Source: Bacteroidales bacterium
Lineage (GTDB): Bacteria > Bacteroidota > Bacteroidia > Bacteroidales > JAIPAH01
Direction of reading: 5' to 3'
Assembly: GCA_021738485.1 (NCBI GenBank)
Contig: JAIPBX010000011.1
Span: 1-48,991 of the forward strand
DNA: 48,991 nucleotides
The translations under genes were made by a program, and so were the position numbers. Under the pieces are notes generated by a model, which worked only from the letters and a program-made list of their open reading frames with translations, had not been told where the DNA came from and did no database searches. Shown here piece after piece: positions 9,632 to 18,762 of this stretch (its first letter is position 1; every line of letters starts with the position of its first letter).

Positions 9632-12600
9632 TTATCTAATCAATAATAATTTGTTAGTTTTTTCGGCTATTTTGCCATTTTTGTTATTGACAGTTATCTT
9701 ATAGATATATACGCCTTTTTTCAGCCTGGAACCATATGAAGCCTCTCCGCTCCACGATATCGGGCTGATTTTGTAGCCATCCGCAAAAATAGTTTTATTT
9801 ATCTTATCTACAAGCTGTCCTTTCGTGTTGAATATTTGAAGCTTGATTTCAAGCTCTGTATTTTTTTGATTGTGTTCGAAAATGAATTTAGTGTGATCTG
9901 TTACCGGATTAGGATAGTTGATCAAACGCTGAATTTTAAAATCATCTTGTGATGCCACTACGAAATCCAGCGATGCTGTGGATGAGTTGTTATAGACATC
10001 CCAGGCTTTCATATATAGGGTATGTTCCCCATCGGGAACATTGAAAAAGGGATACGTTACAGTTCCTTTATTGTAGCGGTTCAGGTCGGTTACATAGTAA
10101 TCGTTGAGAACTTTGATATTGGCCTTTTTGTCAATGTAAGCTGTAAGATCATGGCCGATACCGTTTCCCACTGTGTTGATGCCATTTTCATCCGAGACTT
10201 TGGCGTGCAGCACAGGATTCGAATCGGTAATACCGCCCGATTTAAATGTCGTATCATTAATAAAAAGTTTAATATCAGGGCCTTGGTTGTCAGTCTCTGC
10301 GTTTTCATTGAATCCTCCAACCATAATATCTTTAAAATAACCATTGGCATCGGTTTGGTTTTCCGAAGCTGCATAAAGGGATATTTTACCCTTGCCCATA
10401 TTGTAATCAATGTCTTTAGGTACGACAAACGTGTAGTGGAACTTACCGTCCTTCACATTAGCCTTCCCTTTGTAAAGAATGTTTTTACGTACATTAAAAT
10501 CCATGGGATAAGAGTCATCATCATTAGCAAGGGTAGTTACCGTTATTTTTTTATCATACACGGTAGGATAAATCACTCCATTAAAATCTGATTTCAGTTG
10601 ATCGTTAAAATCCCTGATTTCTCCGCTCATAGATATTTCAGACAAAGCCTTCAGCGTGTCAGTGGGGGCATCTATCGATTGCTCGTTAACTTGAGTTAAT
10701 ACCGCATTATATTCGGGATAGGCCATCTGCAGGGCAGGATCACCAATCAGGATAAATTTTCTTCCGTTGTTGCCGGAGTTGTGCAACGCCTTCGACAATC
10801 GTATCAGGTCGCCCATTCGCCGGTATTCTCCTTCGGATTTAGCGAAAGCGTAAGTGTAGAAATTTTGATTCAAAGCGAAATTCGGGTTTCCGTAAGTAGC
10901 CCTGGTGGTGGTAAATAAGGCTATTCCCCCTGCATTTTCCCGCAGAAAAACCCTTTCTCCCGCAGAGGTGAGTTCCGGATCATCAAAACGGGTAAATTCG
11001 CATGTGGCTGTGACAAACACGGGTAGTTTATTTCTGTTGTTCCAGTTTTCAATGTCAGCCATACCCAACACGCGTTCGTGGGCCCAGCCGACTTCTCCGC
11101 CATGACCCGTATAGTTGATGATTAGCGCCCCCTGTTCAACGCGGGTGTTGATGGCTTCATTGACATCAGGATAACGCTTGCCTCCAGGAGTAGACTCTTG
11201 CTGGTATGCATCAAAAAAGATTTTTTGTACATTATATTCCGGGTGGTTTGTTTTTACAGAACCAGCCAGCTCGTTGGCCTGATTAGCATGGGAGTTATTG
11301 TCCTCGTCATCACCAATAAATGTCAATTGATTTCTCCAATCTCCCAGTACATTTAATGAATCACTTCCGTAACGAATAATTTTATCCACAGCTGTTTCGG
11401 CTTGCTCACCAGTGGCAATAGGCAAGCGTCCCAATCCAATATCCAGCCGATCATCGGTAAGAAGACCTTCACCGGGATCGAGATATCCGAAGTAATCATC
11501 AGTGGCATAGGAGGAAACGGGATGCAGTGAATTTCGGGACTGATAGGTGGGGATGATATTTGTATTATTCTCTATAATATCTTTATAATCAAAGGATCCG
11601 TCACCAAACATAAGGGCATATCGCAATTCGTTGCCTTCTTCACCACGGTCATAAAGCATTTTAAAAAAATCTCTTATGGCAGTGATATCCTGAACACCTC
11701 CTGAAAATTCGTTGTATATTTTTTTGATATTTACTATCCTGACAGATAAATCGCTATTGTTTCTATGAAAATCGGCCAGTCTTTCAGCTTCCTCTCTCAT
11801 CGATTCCCTGGTAAGAATAACATAGTTTACACCCTGGGTGATGCCGTGGAGGTTTTGGTTTTCAACATTCCCTTCTAACTCGGGGTCCAGGTATGCTGTT
11901 CCGTCAAAAGCGATGAATTCACGCAACGAATCGACCGGGGCTTTGAAAAACACTTTCCCGTCTGTGTTTTCAAGGGCCATCTTTTTTGGTTGCACCGGGC
12001 TTGTTACCTCCCAGATTTCTGGGGGCTCATTATTGTAGGTTACTTCAAAACGCCCGATATCACCTTCATTGACAGAATTTTTATCTCTGAAACTCAATTG
12101 GCCGTCGTTGAGGGTCAAAGTCTTTCGCATATTAAGTTCGATATAATCCAGCCATCCTATTGATGAAGAATTACTTTTATTGTAAGTAATTTCGATGTTC
12201 AAAGAATTCTGCGAAGGGTCGAAACTAAATGTTTTTATTTGGTCTTGGGCATACTTTTTATTATATCCCAGTGAAATGCTGGGTATGGAAACGCTATTGA
12301 CTCCCTCCCCTGTGTTAATAGTGAAAGTACTTGCCGCCGTCGATCGCGCCACAAATCGTCCTTTAAAGTATACCGGCTCTTCCCCGGATCGATTTGTGAG
12401 GTCAAACATATAGTTTTGAGCGGTTTCCAAATCAAATTTTTCACTCATCCAATGTCTTCCGGAATTTAACAGGTTATAGTTGTCGGTTTCATGATAAAAC
12501 AGGGCATCGTAAGTTGTGATGATTTGGTCAGCATCATCATTGATCACGTTTGCCGTGTTAACTCGTTTACCATCCGGTGTGCCCAGGGTGACAAAGTAAT

Positions 12601-13423
12601 AATGTTTGTCGCTATAAATGTGCTGATGGTGCTTGTAGGTATCGTTGTTTTTTTTGAAAGACCATGTGTGAGGAGATTGTCCATAAAATAGAAGATAATC
12701 CCCGCTATTAAAAGTTCCGTCGCCGCCATCCACCATTTTTACGGCAATTTCCGGAAGATCGTCATACCTGAAATCGCTTACCTTCTCGGGCAGCATACCT
12801 CCCGGTCGCCCGTGAAGATGAATCCGTGAAGAGGCGAGATCGTTCATGCTAAAGCCCATTTGGGATAGGTCCTCAAAATCGAGTTTATAGATACCTGTGC
12901 TGTCTACTGATATCTTGTGCCAGTTGCCGGAGGCAAGGACGGATTCGTCAGTGCGCTGCTTGCTACCGGTTGATTGAGCGATCTTTTTTTCCTGCTCTAC
13001 ATAACTCAGGGTAAATTTTTTCAGCTTATAATAAGTTCCGTTTTTGTCTTTCCTGAAGGGCAAAACATCGGCATAACCGATATATTGGCGATTTTGCCTG
13101 GCTACACCATAATTCAACCGATATTGTTCGGAGAGATTAATTTGGCTTAAAAGGCGTTGTGTTTCCGGGGTGCAGGGGATCTCTTCCAGTACCTCCAAAA
13201 AAGCTATGATGCTATTGCTGCCGCCGGAAAGTTCGATGCTTTGGCTATATTTTTGCACTAAAGGATGTTGCCCGGAAGCTACTCCGTTCTGAAAAAGAAT
13301 ACTCCTTCCTTCCCGATCTTCTGTCCAATTGAGTGATGTTGTACTTTCACCATATTGGCCTTTGGACGAAAAGGCAATGAACAGCAACAGGAGAATAATA
13401 TAAAAGGAGTAACTGTACTTCAT
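9632..13423 (-). CDS. PorU-like C25 peptidase (tandem copy 2)
   Basis: 1263 residues with the same architecture as the gene downstream: signal peptide ('YIILLLLFIAFSSKGQ'), 'ASGNWHKISVDSTGIYKL' region, C25 domain, beta-sandwiches and a C-terminal 'NYPNPVTDHTKFIFEHNQ' ... 'GVYIYKITVNNKNG' domain. The catalytic pair is intact: His774 ('NYTGHGGEVG') and Cys808 ('TATCEFTRFD'). The two proteins align over their whole length but differ at many positions, so the duplication is not recent. It is the first gene of the leftward unit and starts from the region shared with porP. It could be a second sortase with a different client range, or an alternative PorU. Sequence alone does not decide which copy is essential. 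Confidence 0.85.
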   Translation of the reverse strand: MKYSYSFYIILLLLFIAFSSKGQYGESTTSLNWTEDREGRSILFQNGVASGQHPLVQKYSQSIELSGGSNSIIAFLEVLEEIPCTPETQRLLSQINLSEQYRLNYGVARQNRQYIGYADVLPFRKDKNGTYYKLKKFTLSYVEQEKKIAQSTGSKQRTDESVLASGNWHKISVDSTGIYKLDFEDLSQMGFSMNDLASSRIHLHGRPGGMLPEKVSDFRYDDLPEIAVKMVDGGDGTFNSGDYLLFYGQSPHTWSFKKNNDTYKHHQHIYSDKHYYFVTLGTPDGKRVNTANVINDDADQIITTYDALFYHETDNYNLLNSGRHWMSEKFDLETAQNYMFDLTNRSGEEPVYFKGRFVARSTAASTFTINTGEGVNSVSIPSISLGYNKKYAQDQIKTFSFDPSQNSLNIEITYNKSNSSSIGWLDYIELNMRKTLTLNDGQLSFRDKNSVNEGDIGRFEVTYNNEPPEIWEVTSPVQPKKMALENTDGKVFFKAPVDSLREFIAFDGTAYLDPELEGNVENQNLHGITQGVNYVILTRESMREEAERLADFHRNNSDLSVRIVNIKKIYNEFSGGVQDITAIRDFFKMLYDRGEEGNELRYALMFGDGSFDYKDIIENNTNIIPTYQSRNSLHPVSSYATDDYFGYLDPGEGLLTDDRLDIGLGRLPIATGEQAETAVDKIIRYGSDSLNVLGDWRNQLTFIGDDEDNNSHANQANELAGSVKTNHPEYNVQKIFFDAYQQESTPGGKRYPDVNEAINTRVEQGALIINYTGHGGEVGWAHERVLGMADIENWNNRNKLPVFVTATCEFTRFDDPELTSAGERVFLRENAGGIALFTTTRATYGNPNFALNQNFYTYAFAKSEGEYRRMGDLIRLSKALHNSGNNGRKFILIGDPALQMAYPEYNAVLTQVNEQSIDAPTDTLKALSEISMSGEIRDFNDQLKSDFNGVIYPTVYDKKITVTTLANDDDSYPMDFNVRKNILYKGKANVKDGKFHYTFVVPKDIDYNMGKGKISLYAASENQTDANGYFKDIMVGGFNENAETDNQGPDIKLFINDTTFKSGGITDSNPVLHAKVSDENGINTVGNGIGHDLTAYIDKKANIKVLNDYYVTDLNRYNKGTVTYPFFNVPDGEHTLYMKAWDVYNNSSTASLDFVVASQDDFKIQRLINYPNPVTDHTKFIFEHNQKNTELEIKLQIFNTKGQLVDKINKTIFADGYKISPISWSGEASYGSRLKKGVYIYKITVNNKNGKIAEKTNKLLLIR

Positions 13424-13607
13424 TGTGCTATTTTAATTTTCTGATCAACACTGTTTATAGCAAATCGTTTATCGGTTGATAAAACTCTATCAGTGAATTT
13501 TGATAGAAACGATTTATTAATTGACATATTGTAATTGCTTCACCTATTTTTATTAATACAATTTTTTCTTTTAATTGACGTATACAATTAGATAAGGTAA
13601 AAAAGTA
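13424..13607. promoter_or_regulatory. Divergent regulatory region between porU2 and porP
   Basis: A 184-bp AT-rich spacer feeds the porU-porU-porV unit leftward and porP-gldJ rightward. It contains two related 20-bp stretches, at 13517-13536 and 13571-13590, both starting TTAATTGAC. The second is an inverted repeat (TAATTG, 7 bp, CAATTA). These could be operator half-sites. No textbook TAnnTTTG box was found in either direction. Confidence 0.45.
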
Positions 13608-14597
13608 ATGAAAGAATATTTAAACTGGATACCGGCCTTACTGTTTTTTTTTACTGCTGGGATGCAAGCACAGGATGTGTCGTTTTCCCAGTTTTATTCC
13701 AGTCCTTTGCAGCTTAACCCAGCCCTTGCAGGTCAATTGGAACAATGCGCACGAATTGGCTTGAATTACCGGAATCAGTGGCCTGCCATTCCGGATGCGT
13801 ATCAAACTTACCAGGTTACTTATGATCAGACCTTATCATCTATCAACAGCGGTTTTGGTTTGCTTGTAAATTCCGATCGCCAGGGCAGCAACGCTTATGT
13901 GGTAAATCAAGCGGGAGGTATTTTTTCTCACCAGATAAAAGCCACTGAAAAAATAGTGGTAAGCGCAGGTATGCAGGCGACGTATTATCAGAATAGTTTG
14001 AATACTGAAGAATTGGTTTTTGCCGACCAAATCAATATTGGCGGCACGGATGAGCCTTCCCCTACCGGAATAATAGCCAACGAAACACAATCTTTTGTGG
14101 ATTTTTCGGGAGGATTAGCTTTTGATTATGACAATAAGTATTATGGCGGTTTAGCGGTTCATCACATGACGGAGCCTTCCAATTCATTTACCGAAAATGA
14201 TGAGAATTATTTATCCATGAAGTATACTATTCATGGCGGGGCAATGTATAAGATAGAGCCTGCTATCTATGAAAAGAAAACAAAAGTTATTTCTCCGAAT
14301 TTTTTGTATGTGCAACAAGGAAAATATCACCAGTTGAATCTGGGGTTGTATGCTCATATCAAACCTTTTATATTTGGCGGATGGTTCAGACATAATTTTG
14401 AAAATCCTGATGCTACAATAATTTTATTAGGTTTGCAGTTAGATAATAAATGGAAAGTAGGATATAGTTACGATTATTCATTGTCGGCGCTGAGTGGAAA
14501 TACCGGAGGAGCTCATGAGATTTCGCTCTCATACAGGTTTTGCATTTATGTAGAAAAATCACGAGAAGTTCGTGCAATAAAGTGCCCTGAATTTTAG
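13608..14597 (+). CDS. PorP/SprF family T9SS membrane protein
   Basis: 329 residues with a signal peptide ('LLFFFTAGMQAQ') followed by the family start 'DVSFSQFYSSPLQLNPALAG', which is diagnostic of PorP/SprF (TIGR03519). The rest is an outer-membrane beta barrel rich in aromatic strands ('GLNYRNQWP', 'FGGWFRHNFENPDATIILLG', 'WKVGYSYDYS'). In P. gingivalis PorP works with the PorK-PorN ring and PorE; SprF homologues help present specific adhesins. It comes just before gldJ, with only a few bases between them, so the two are likely co-transcribed. Genomes often carry many PorP/SprF paralogues, usually near their cargo, so whether this is the core PorP or a paralogue is open; the gldJ neighbour favours a core role. 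Confidence 0.88.
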   Translation: MKEYLNWIPALLFFFTAGMQAQDVSFSQFYSSPLQLNPALAGQLEQCARIGLNYRNQWPAIPDAYQTYQVTYDQTLSSINSGFGLLVNSDRQGSNAYVVNQAGGIFSHQIKATEKIVVSAGMQATYYQNSLNTEELVFADQINIGGTDEPSPTGIIANETQSFVDFSGGLAFDYDNKYYGGLAVHHMTEPSNSFTENDENYLSMKYTIHGGAMYKIEPAIYEKKTKVISPNFLYVQQGKYHQLNLGLYAHIKPFIFGGWFRHNFENPDATIILLGLQLDNKWKVGYSYDYSLSALSGNTGGAHEISLSYRFCIYVEKSREVRAIKCPEF

Positions 14598-14632
14598 TTA
14601 TTATGTATATTTGGAAACAAAATTTTAACCCA

Positions 14633-16120
14633 ATGCGAGGATATAAGAACGTATTATTTTTTGCGCTTGTAGCTTTTATTTTTGCTTCATGCCAACAAGA
14701 GGTTTCCCGTACAACGGGATGGGAGTATAACAAAGCAGAAAACGGCGGATTCAACAAAGTGGATTATAAAGAGCAAAAGACAGGTCCCGGCTTAAGGTTG
14801 ATTGAAGGCGGAACTTTTACTATGGGCTCTACGCTCCCTTCCCCTATGAAAAATTATGATAACAAACCCCGAAGGGTAACCGTACAAACCTTTTATATGG
14901 ATGAAACAGAGGTGCGGAACATCGATTATGTTGAATATCTTTATTGGTTGGAAAGAGTGTATGGCACCGAAGATCCGCTATACCAGGAAGCACTCCCCGA
15001 CACTATGGTCTGGAGAGACCGAATGGCTTATAATGAACCGCTGGCTAACCTTTACCTGCGGCATCCTGCCTTCCAGAATTACCCGGTAGTAGGTGTTAGC
15101 TGGGTGCAGGCCAATGATTATTGCGTATGGCGAAGTGACCGCGTAAATGAAAAAATTCTGGTGGAAAAGGGGATTCTCGAGTGGAACGTTGAAGAGGCTA
15201 ACCCGGAGCAGGGTAAATATCCCTTCAGCACCAAGGCCTACCTGTCAGGGGCTTATAAGGACAGAGTCAACCAGGGATTACCTAACTTAGACCCTACGGC
15301 AGAGGGGGAAACCCGGCGGGTAAGAATGGAAGACGGTATCTTATTACCCAATTACAGGCTCCCCACAGAAGCCGAATGGGAGTATGCCGCATTGGCACAA
15401 GTAGGTAATACAGTTGAAGAACGGGTATATCAAAGAAAATTTTACCCATGGAATGGAAATTATGTGAGAAACCCGGACAAAAGCAACTACGGAGAAATGA
15501 TGGCCAACTTTAAGCGAGGTCGGGGTGACTATGCCGGAGTTGCCGGAAATCTCAATGACGGCGCCGTAATTACGGAAGAAGTAGGGTCCTATTGGCCTAA
15601 TGATTTCGGATTGTACAACGTGGCCGGCAATGTGGCCGAATGGGTGCAGGATGTGTACCGCCCCATGTCACACAGAGATGTGGCCGATCTCCAGCCATTC
15701 CGAGGAAATGTATTTAAAAAACCGGTTACCGACCCTAATACCGGGAAAGTTGAACTCGATAGAATGGGCCATGCCAAAAAGAAAAAGATAGACAATGTGC
15801 AGCGACAAAATTATCAGCGGGCCAATAATATAAACTATAAAGATGGGGATCAGATTTCTCTGGAAAGCTTTGAAGACGCCGGAGAACAAGCCCAGCAAGG
15901 TCAACAGCAGGATGATCAAAGTTTAACCAAACAAATGTATAAACCCAACCGATCGTTAATTTCGGATGAAACCCGCGTATATAAAGGTGGATCATGGCAG
16001 GACCCCCCATACTACCTTAACCCGGGCGCCAGACGATTTATGAAGCAGACTATGGCTACCAACTATATAGGCTTCAGATGTGCCATGACAAGGGTAGGTA
16101 GCTCGTCGGTGAACAGGTAG
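14633..16120 (+). CDS. gldJ: Gliding/T9SS lipoprotein GldJ
   Basis: 495 residues from the ATG at 14633, chosen because it gives a clean lipoprotein signal 'FFALVAFIFASC'; an ATG at 14603 would add ten residues. The mature part is a formylglycine-generating-enzyme (SUMF1)-like fold: 'GPGLRLIEGGTFTMGS', 'FYMDETEVRN', 'EYLYWLERVYG', 'HPAFQNYPVVGVSW', 'YRLPTEAEWEYAA', 'GLYNVAGNVAEWVQD', 'RVYKGGSWQD' and 'YIGFRCAM'. These match GldJ more closely than GldK. GldJ is a periplasm-facing outer-membrane lipoprotein needed for the GldK-N complex, secretion and gliding; the fold is structural, not enzymatic. A Gln-rich insert lies near residue 420. It follows porP and ends at a strong terminator. Confidence 0.9.
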   Translation: MRGYKNVLFFALVAFIFASCQQEVSRTTGWEYNKAENGGFNKVDYKEQKTGPGLRLIEGGTFTMGSTLPSPMKNYDNKPRRVTVQTFYMDETEVRNIDYVEYLYWLERVYGTEDPLYQEALPDTMVWRDRMAYNEPLANLYLRHPAFQNYPVVGVSWVQANDYCVWRSDRVNEKILVEKGILEWNVEEANPEQGKYPFSTKAYLSGAYKDRVNQGLPNLDPTAEGETRRVRMEDGILLPNYRLPTEAEWEYAALAQVGNTVEERVYQRKFYPWNGNYVRNPDKSNYGEMMANFKRGRGDYAGVAGNLNDGAVITEEVGSYWPNDFGLYNVAGNVAEWVQDVYRPMSHRDVADLQPFRGNVFKKPVTDPNTGKVELDRMGHAKKKKIDNVQRQNYQRANNINYKDGDQISLESFEDAGEQAQQGQQQDDQSLTKQMYKPNRSLISDETRVYKGGSWQDPPYYLNPGARRFMKQTMATNYIGFRCAMTRVGSSSVNR

Positions 16121-16140
16121 AAGAAGAAGAATTGAATTAA

Positions 16141-16182
16141 AAGCTGCATTAAAAAGGTCTTTTTTAATGCAGCTTTTTTTAT
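16141..16182 (+). terminator. Rho-independent terminator after gldJ
   Basis: A long inverted repeat (AAGCTGCATTAAAAA, GGTC loop, TTTTTTAATGCAGCTT) followed by a T run, 20 bp after the gldJ stop. It overlaps an apparent upstream extension of murF, which supports the shorter murF start. Confidence 0.88.
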
Positions 16183-16211
16183 TTTTATGCAAACAATTTT
16201 TTTCACTAGAT

Positions 16212-17522
16212 ATGACCGAAAAGAAAGTTGAACAACTTTATAATCTTTTTCTGAAGCATCCCCTGATAAGCCTCGATTCGAGAAATGTTCAGAAAGACAG
16301 CCTTTTTTTTGCACTGAAAGGAGAACATTTCAATGGGAACCGTTTTGCCAAAAGTGCCCTGCAAAAAGGAGCCAGCTATGCGATAATCGATGAGCCTTAT
16401 GTTGCTGAAAATGATAATTATATACTCGTGGAGGATTCGTTGGATGCATTGCAGCGATTGGCACGTCATCACCGGGAAAGACTGGATATTCCTTTTATAG
16501 GAATTACAGGCTCGAATGGGAAAACAACTACCAAGGAGCTTATATCCTGCGTGCTTGGCCAAAAATACAACCTTATAGCTACCAGGGGAAACCTTAACAA
16601 CCACATCGGTGTACCTCTTACGATTTTGCAAATCAATAATCAGCATGATTTAGCCGTGATAGAAATGGGAGCAAATCACCAGGGAGAAATTGCTTTTTTA
16701 TGCGAAATTGCCCGGCCCCAATACGGTATTATTACGAATGTGGGTAAAGCTCATCTTGAAGGCATGGGAGGCCTTGAAGGAGTAAAAAAAACGAAGAAAG
16801 AGCTTTACGATTTTATAAGAAAGGTCAACGGGAAAATTCTGGTTAACATCGGGGATGTCGATTTGATGTCAATTGCTGATGATATTCCGCGCCTCACCTA
16901 TGGTTCTGCTTCCACTAAGGCCCGGGTAAAAGCTCATCAAATCAGGGCCAATCCCCGTTTGTCATTAGAATGGAGCACAATCAGCTATCAGAAAGTGTTT
17001 TCCCTCGACACACAACTGCTGGGGGAATATAACTGGACGAACGTGATGGCCGCCATTGCAGCAGGAATCCTTTTTGAGGTTCCTGCAACGGATATTAATA
17101 ACGCACTGGCCTCCTATAAACCTTCGGATAATCGTTCGCAATATCTTGTAACGGATTCCAATGAAGTGATCCTGGATGCCTATAATGCCAATCCTACCAG
17201 TATGCAGAAAGCATTAACAAGCTTTATGAAACTAAACAGCCGGAACAAGTGTCTTATACTGGGTGAAATGAAAGAAATAGGAGTAGAGGCAGGGCATGAA
17301 CATGAGAATATTGTCGAAATGATCCGGAAGAATCGGGAAATGTTTGACAATGTTTTTTTTGTAGGGGAAGAATTTTCAAAATTATCCCCGAAAGCGGCTG
17401 TGACTTTTACAGATTCTGAGGAGTTGAAGGAGTATCTAAAAAAACATCCGGTCAAAGGAAAAACAATTTTGGTGAAAGGTTCCAGGGTTAATCAACTGGA
17501 AAGCCTTATCGAAGTGCTATAA
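16212..17522 (+). CDS. murF: UDP-N-acetylmuramoyl-tripeptide--D-alanyl-D-alanine ligase
   Basis: 436 residues from the ATG at 16212. The frame stays open upstream, but those codons lie inside the gldJ terminator and add a non-family stretch. MurF adds D-Ala-D-Ala to the UDP-MurNAc-tripeptide in the cytoplasm, the last soluble step of peptidoglycan precursor synthesis. Motifs: 'SLFFALKGEHFNGNRFA' (N-terminal substrate domain), P-loop 'GITGSNGKTTTKE' at about 97-109, 'NLNNHIGVPLT', 'IEMGANHQGEIAFLCEIA', and the C-terminal 'LDAYNANPTSM' and 'ILGEMKEIG' signatures. anmK starts one base after its stop, pairing wall synthesis with wall recycling. Confidence 0.95.
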   Translation: MTEKKVEQLYNLFLKHPLISLDSRNVQKDSLFFALKGEHFNGNRFAKSALQKGASYAIIDEPYVAENDNYILVEDSLDALQRLARHHRERLDIPFIGITGSNGKTTTKELISCVLGQKYNLIATRGNLNNHIGVPLTILQINNQHDLAVIEMGANHQGEIAFLCEIARPQYGIITNVGKAHLEGMGGLEGVKKTKKELYDFIRKVNGKILVNIGDVDLMSIADDIPRLTYGSASTKARVKAHQIRANPRLSLEWSTISYQKVFSLDTQLLGEYNWTNVMAAIAAGILFEVPATDINNALASYKPSDNRSQYLVTDSNEVILDAYNANPTSMQKALTSFMKLNSRNKCLILGEMKEIGVEAGHEHENIVEMIRKNREMFDNVFFVGEEFSKLSPKAAVTFTDSEELKEYLKKHPVKGKTILVKGSRVNQLESLIEVL

Positions 17523-17523
17523 T

Positions 17524-18585
17524 ATGGAGAAATACAAGGTTATAGGCGTTATGTCGGGCACCTCTCTTGACGGTGTCGACATCGCTTACTGTGAATTTAC
17601 TCATAAGAAAGGAAAATGGAGCTACCATGTGCTTTACAGCATCACTTATCAATATTCCGATTTATGGAAAGAAAAACTTAGAAATCTCCCTGATGCTTCT
17701 GCTTATGATATTGCAAGTGTGGATAATGAATACGGCTTGTTTCTGGGGAAGATATTGGCTGTATTTATTCGCGATAGTCATATCAAGCCCGACATCATAG
17801 CTTCGCACGGGCATACCATATTTCATAATCCCGATCAATATTTTACTTGTCAGATTGGGAATGGAGCTCCAATAGCTTCACTTACCAAAGTGCCTGTAAT
17901 TAACAATTTCAGAAGCAGCGATGTAGCAAAGGGCGGCCAGGGAGCCCCTTTAGTCCCAATCGGGGATAAGTGGCTTTTTGGGGAATATGACTTTTGTCTC
18001 AACCTCGGGGGCATTGCCAATATCTCTTTTGATGATGAAGAGGGGCAGCGCGTTGCATTTGATATAGCCCCGTGTAATATGGCGCTGAATTACCTTGCCG
18101 CTGCGCTGGATTTACCCTATGATGATGAGGGACAGACAGCAAGAAATGGACGTGTTGATATTTCTTTGCTTGAAGAATTGAATTCGCTGGACTTTTATTG
18201 GAAAAGTGGAGCCAAAAGTATTGGCAGAGAGTGGTTCGAGCAGGAAATAATACCGATTCTATCCCACTCAAAAGCTCCTCCCCAGAATAAACTGGCTACA
18301 CTGACCGAGCACATTGCCCATCAAATTGGGAAGGTAATAACCAAACATTTCGGGGAAAACCTGTTAATAACAGGGGGAGGTGCACACAATACCTACCTCG
18401 TGGAGAGAATAACCCAGGCCGTGACTCCCGAAGTTATTGTTCCGCATAAAACTGTGGTGGACTATAAAGAAGCTATTATTTTTGCCTTTTTGGGAACGCT
18501 GAGATACAGGTCCCAAACGAATATACTGAAAAGCGTAACCGGGGCTTCATCCGATTCGATAGCCGGAACAATATGGTTGCCATGA
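17524..18585 (+). CDS. anmK: Anhydro-N-acetylmuramic acid kinase
   Basis: 353 residues, of typical length. AnmK hydrolyses and phosphorylates 1,6-anhydroMurNAc to MurNAc-6-phosphate, returning cell-wall sugar to metabolism. Motifs are the ATP-binding start 'GVMSGTSLDGVDIAYCEF' (8-25), 'IASHGHTIFHNP', 'QIGNGAPIASLTKVPVINNF', 'GGQGAPLVPIGD', 'LNLGGIANIS', 'DIAPCNMALNYLA' and 'LLITGGGAHNTYLVERI'. The start ATG is immediately after the murF stop, so expression is probably coupled. A 177-bp spacer then separates it from the exbB-exbD-tonB cluster. Confidence 0.95.
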   Translation: MEKYKVIGVMSGTSLDGVDIAYCEFTHKKGKWSYHVLYSITYQYSDLWKEKLRNLPDASAYDIASVDNEYGLFLGKILAVFIRDSHIKPDIIASHGHTIFHNPDQYFTCQIGNGAPIASLTKVPVINNFRSSDVAKGGQGAPLVPIGDKWLFGEYDFCLNLGGIANISFDDEEGQRVAFDIAPCNMALNYLAAALDLPYDDEGQTARNGRVDISLLEELNSLDFYWKSGAKSIGREWFEQEIIPILSHSKAPPQNKLATLTEHIAHQIGKVITKHFGENLLITGGGAHNTYLVERITQAVTPEVIVPHKTVVDYKEAIIFAFLGTLRYRSQTNILKSVTGASSDSIAGTIWLP

Positions 18586-18762
18586 ATTTACCGCTTTTGG
18601 ATTTGCATGGCACGGGATGATATTCGGGGATTTTATTTTTGACTATTTTTTTTCACTTGTCGATATTTCAGGATAAATTCGCAAATCACTAGGCAAGACA
18701 TAAAATAAACATCAAATTTTTCAGTTAATTATCGTACAAGTAAAACTTTAAAAGGCATTCAC

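Noticed and set aside
10022-10591. A 189-residue plus-strand ORF inside porU2
   Set aside because: It is antisense to the C-terminal beta domains of PorU2 and shows no signal or family motif.
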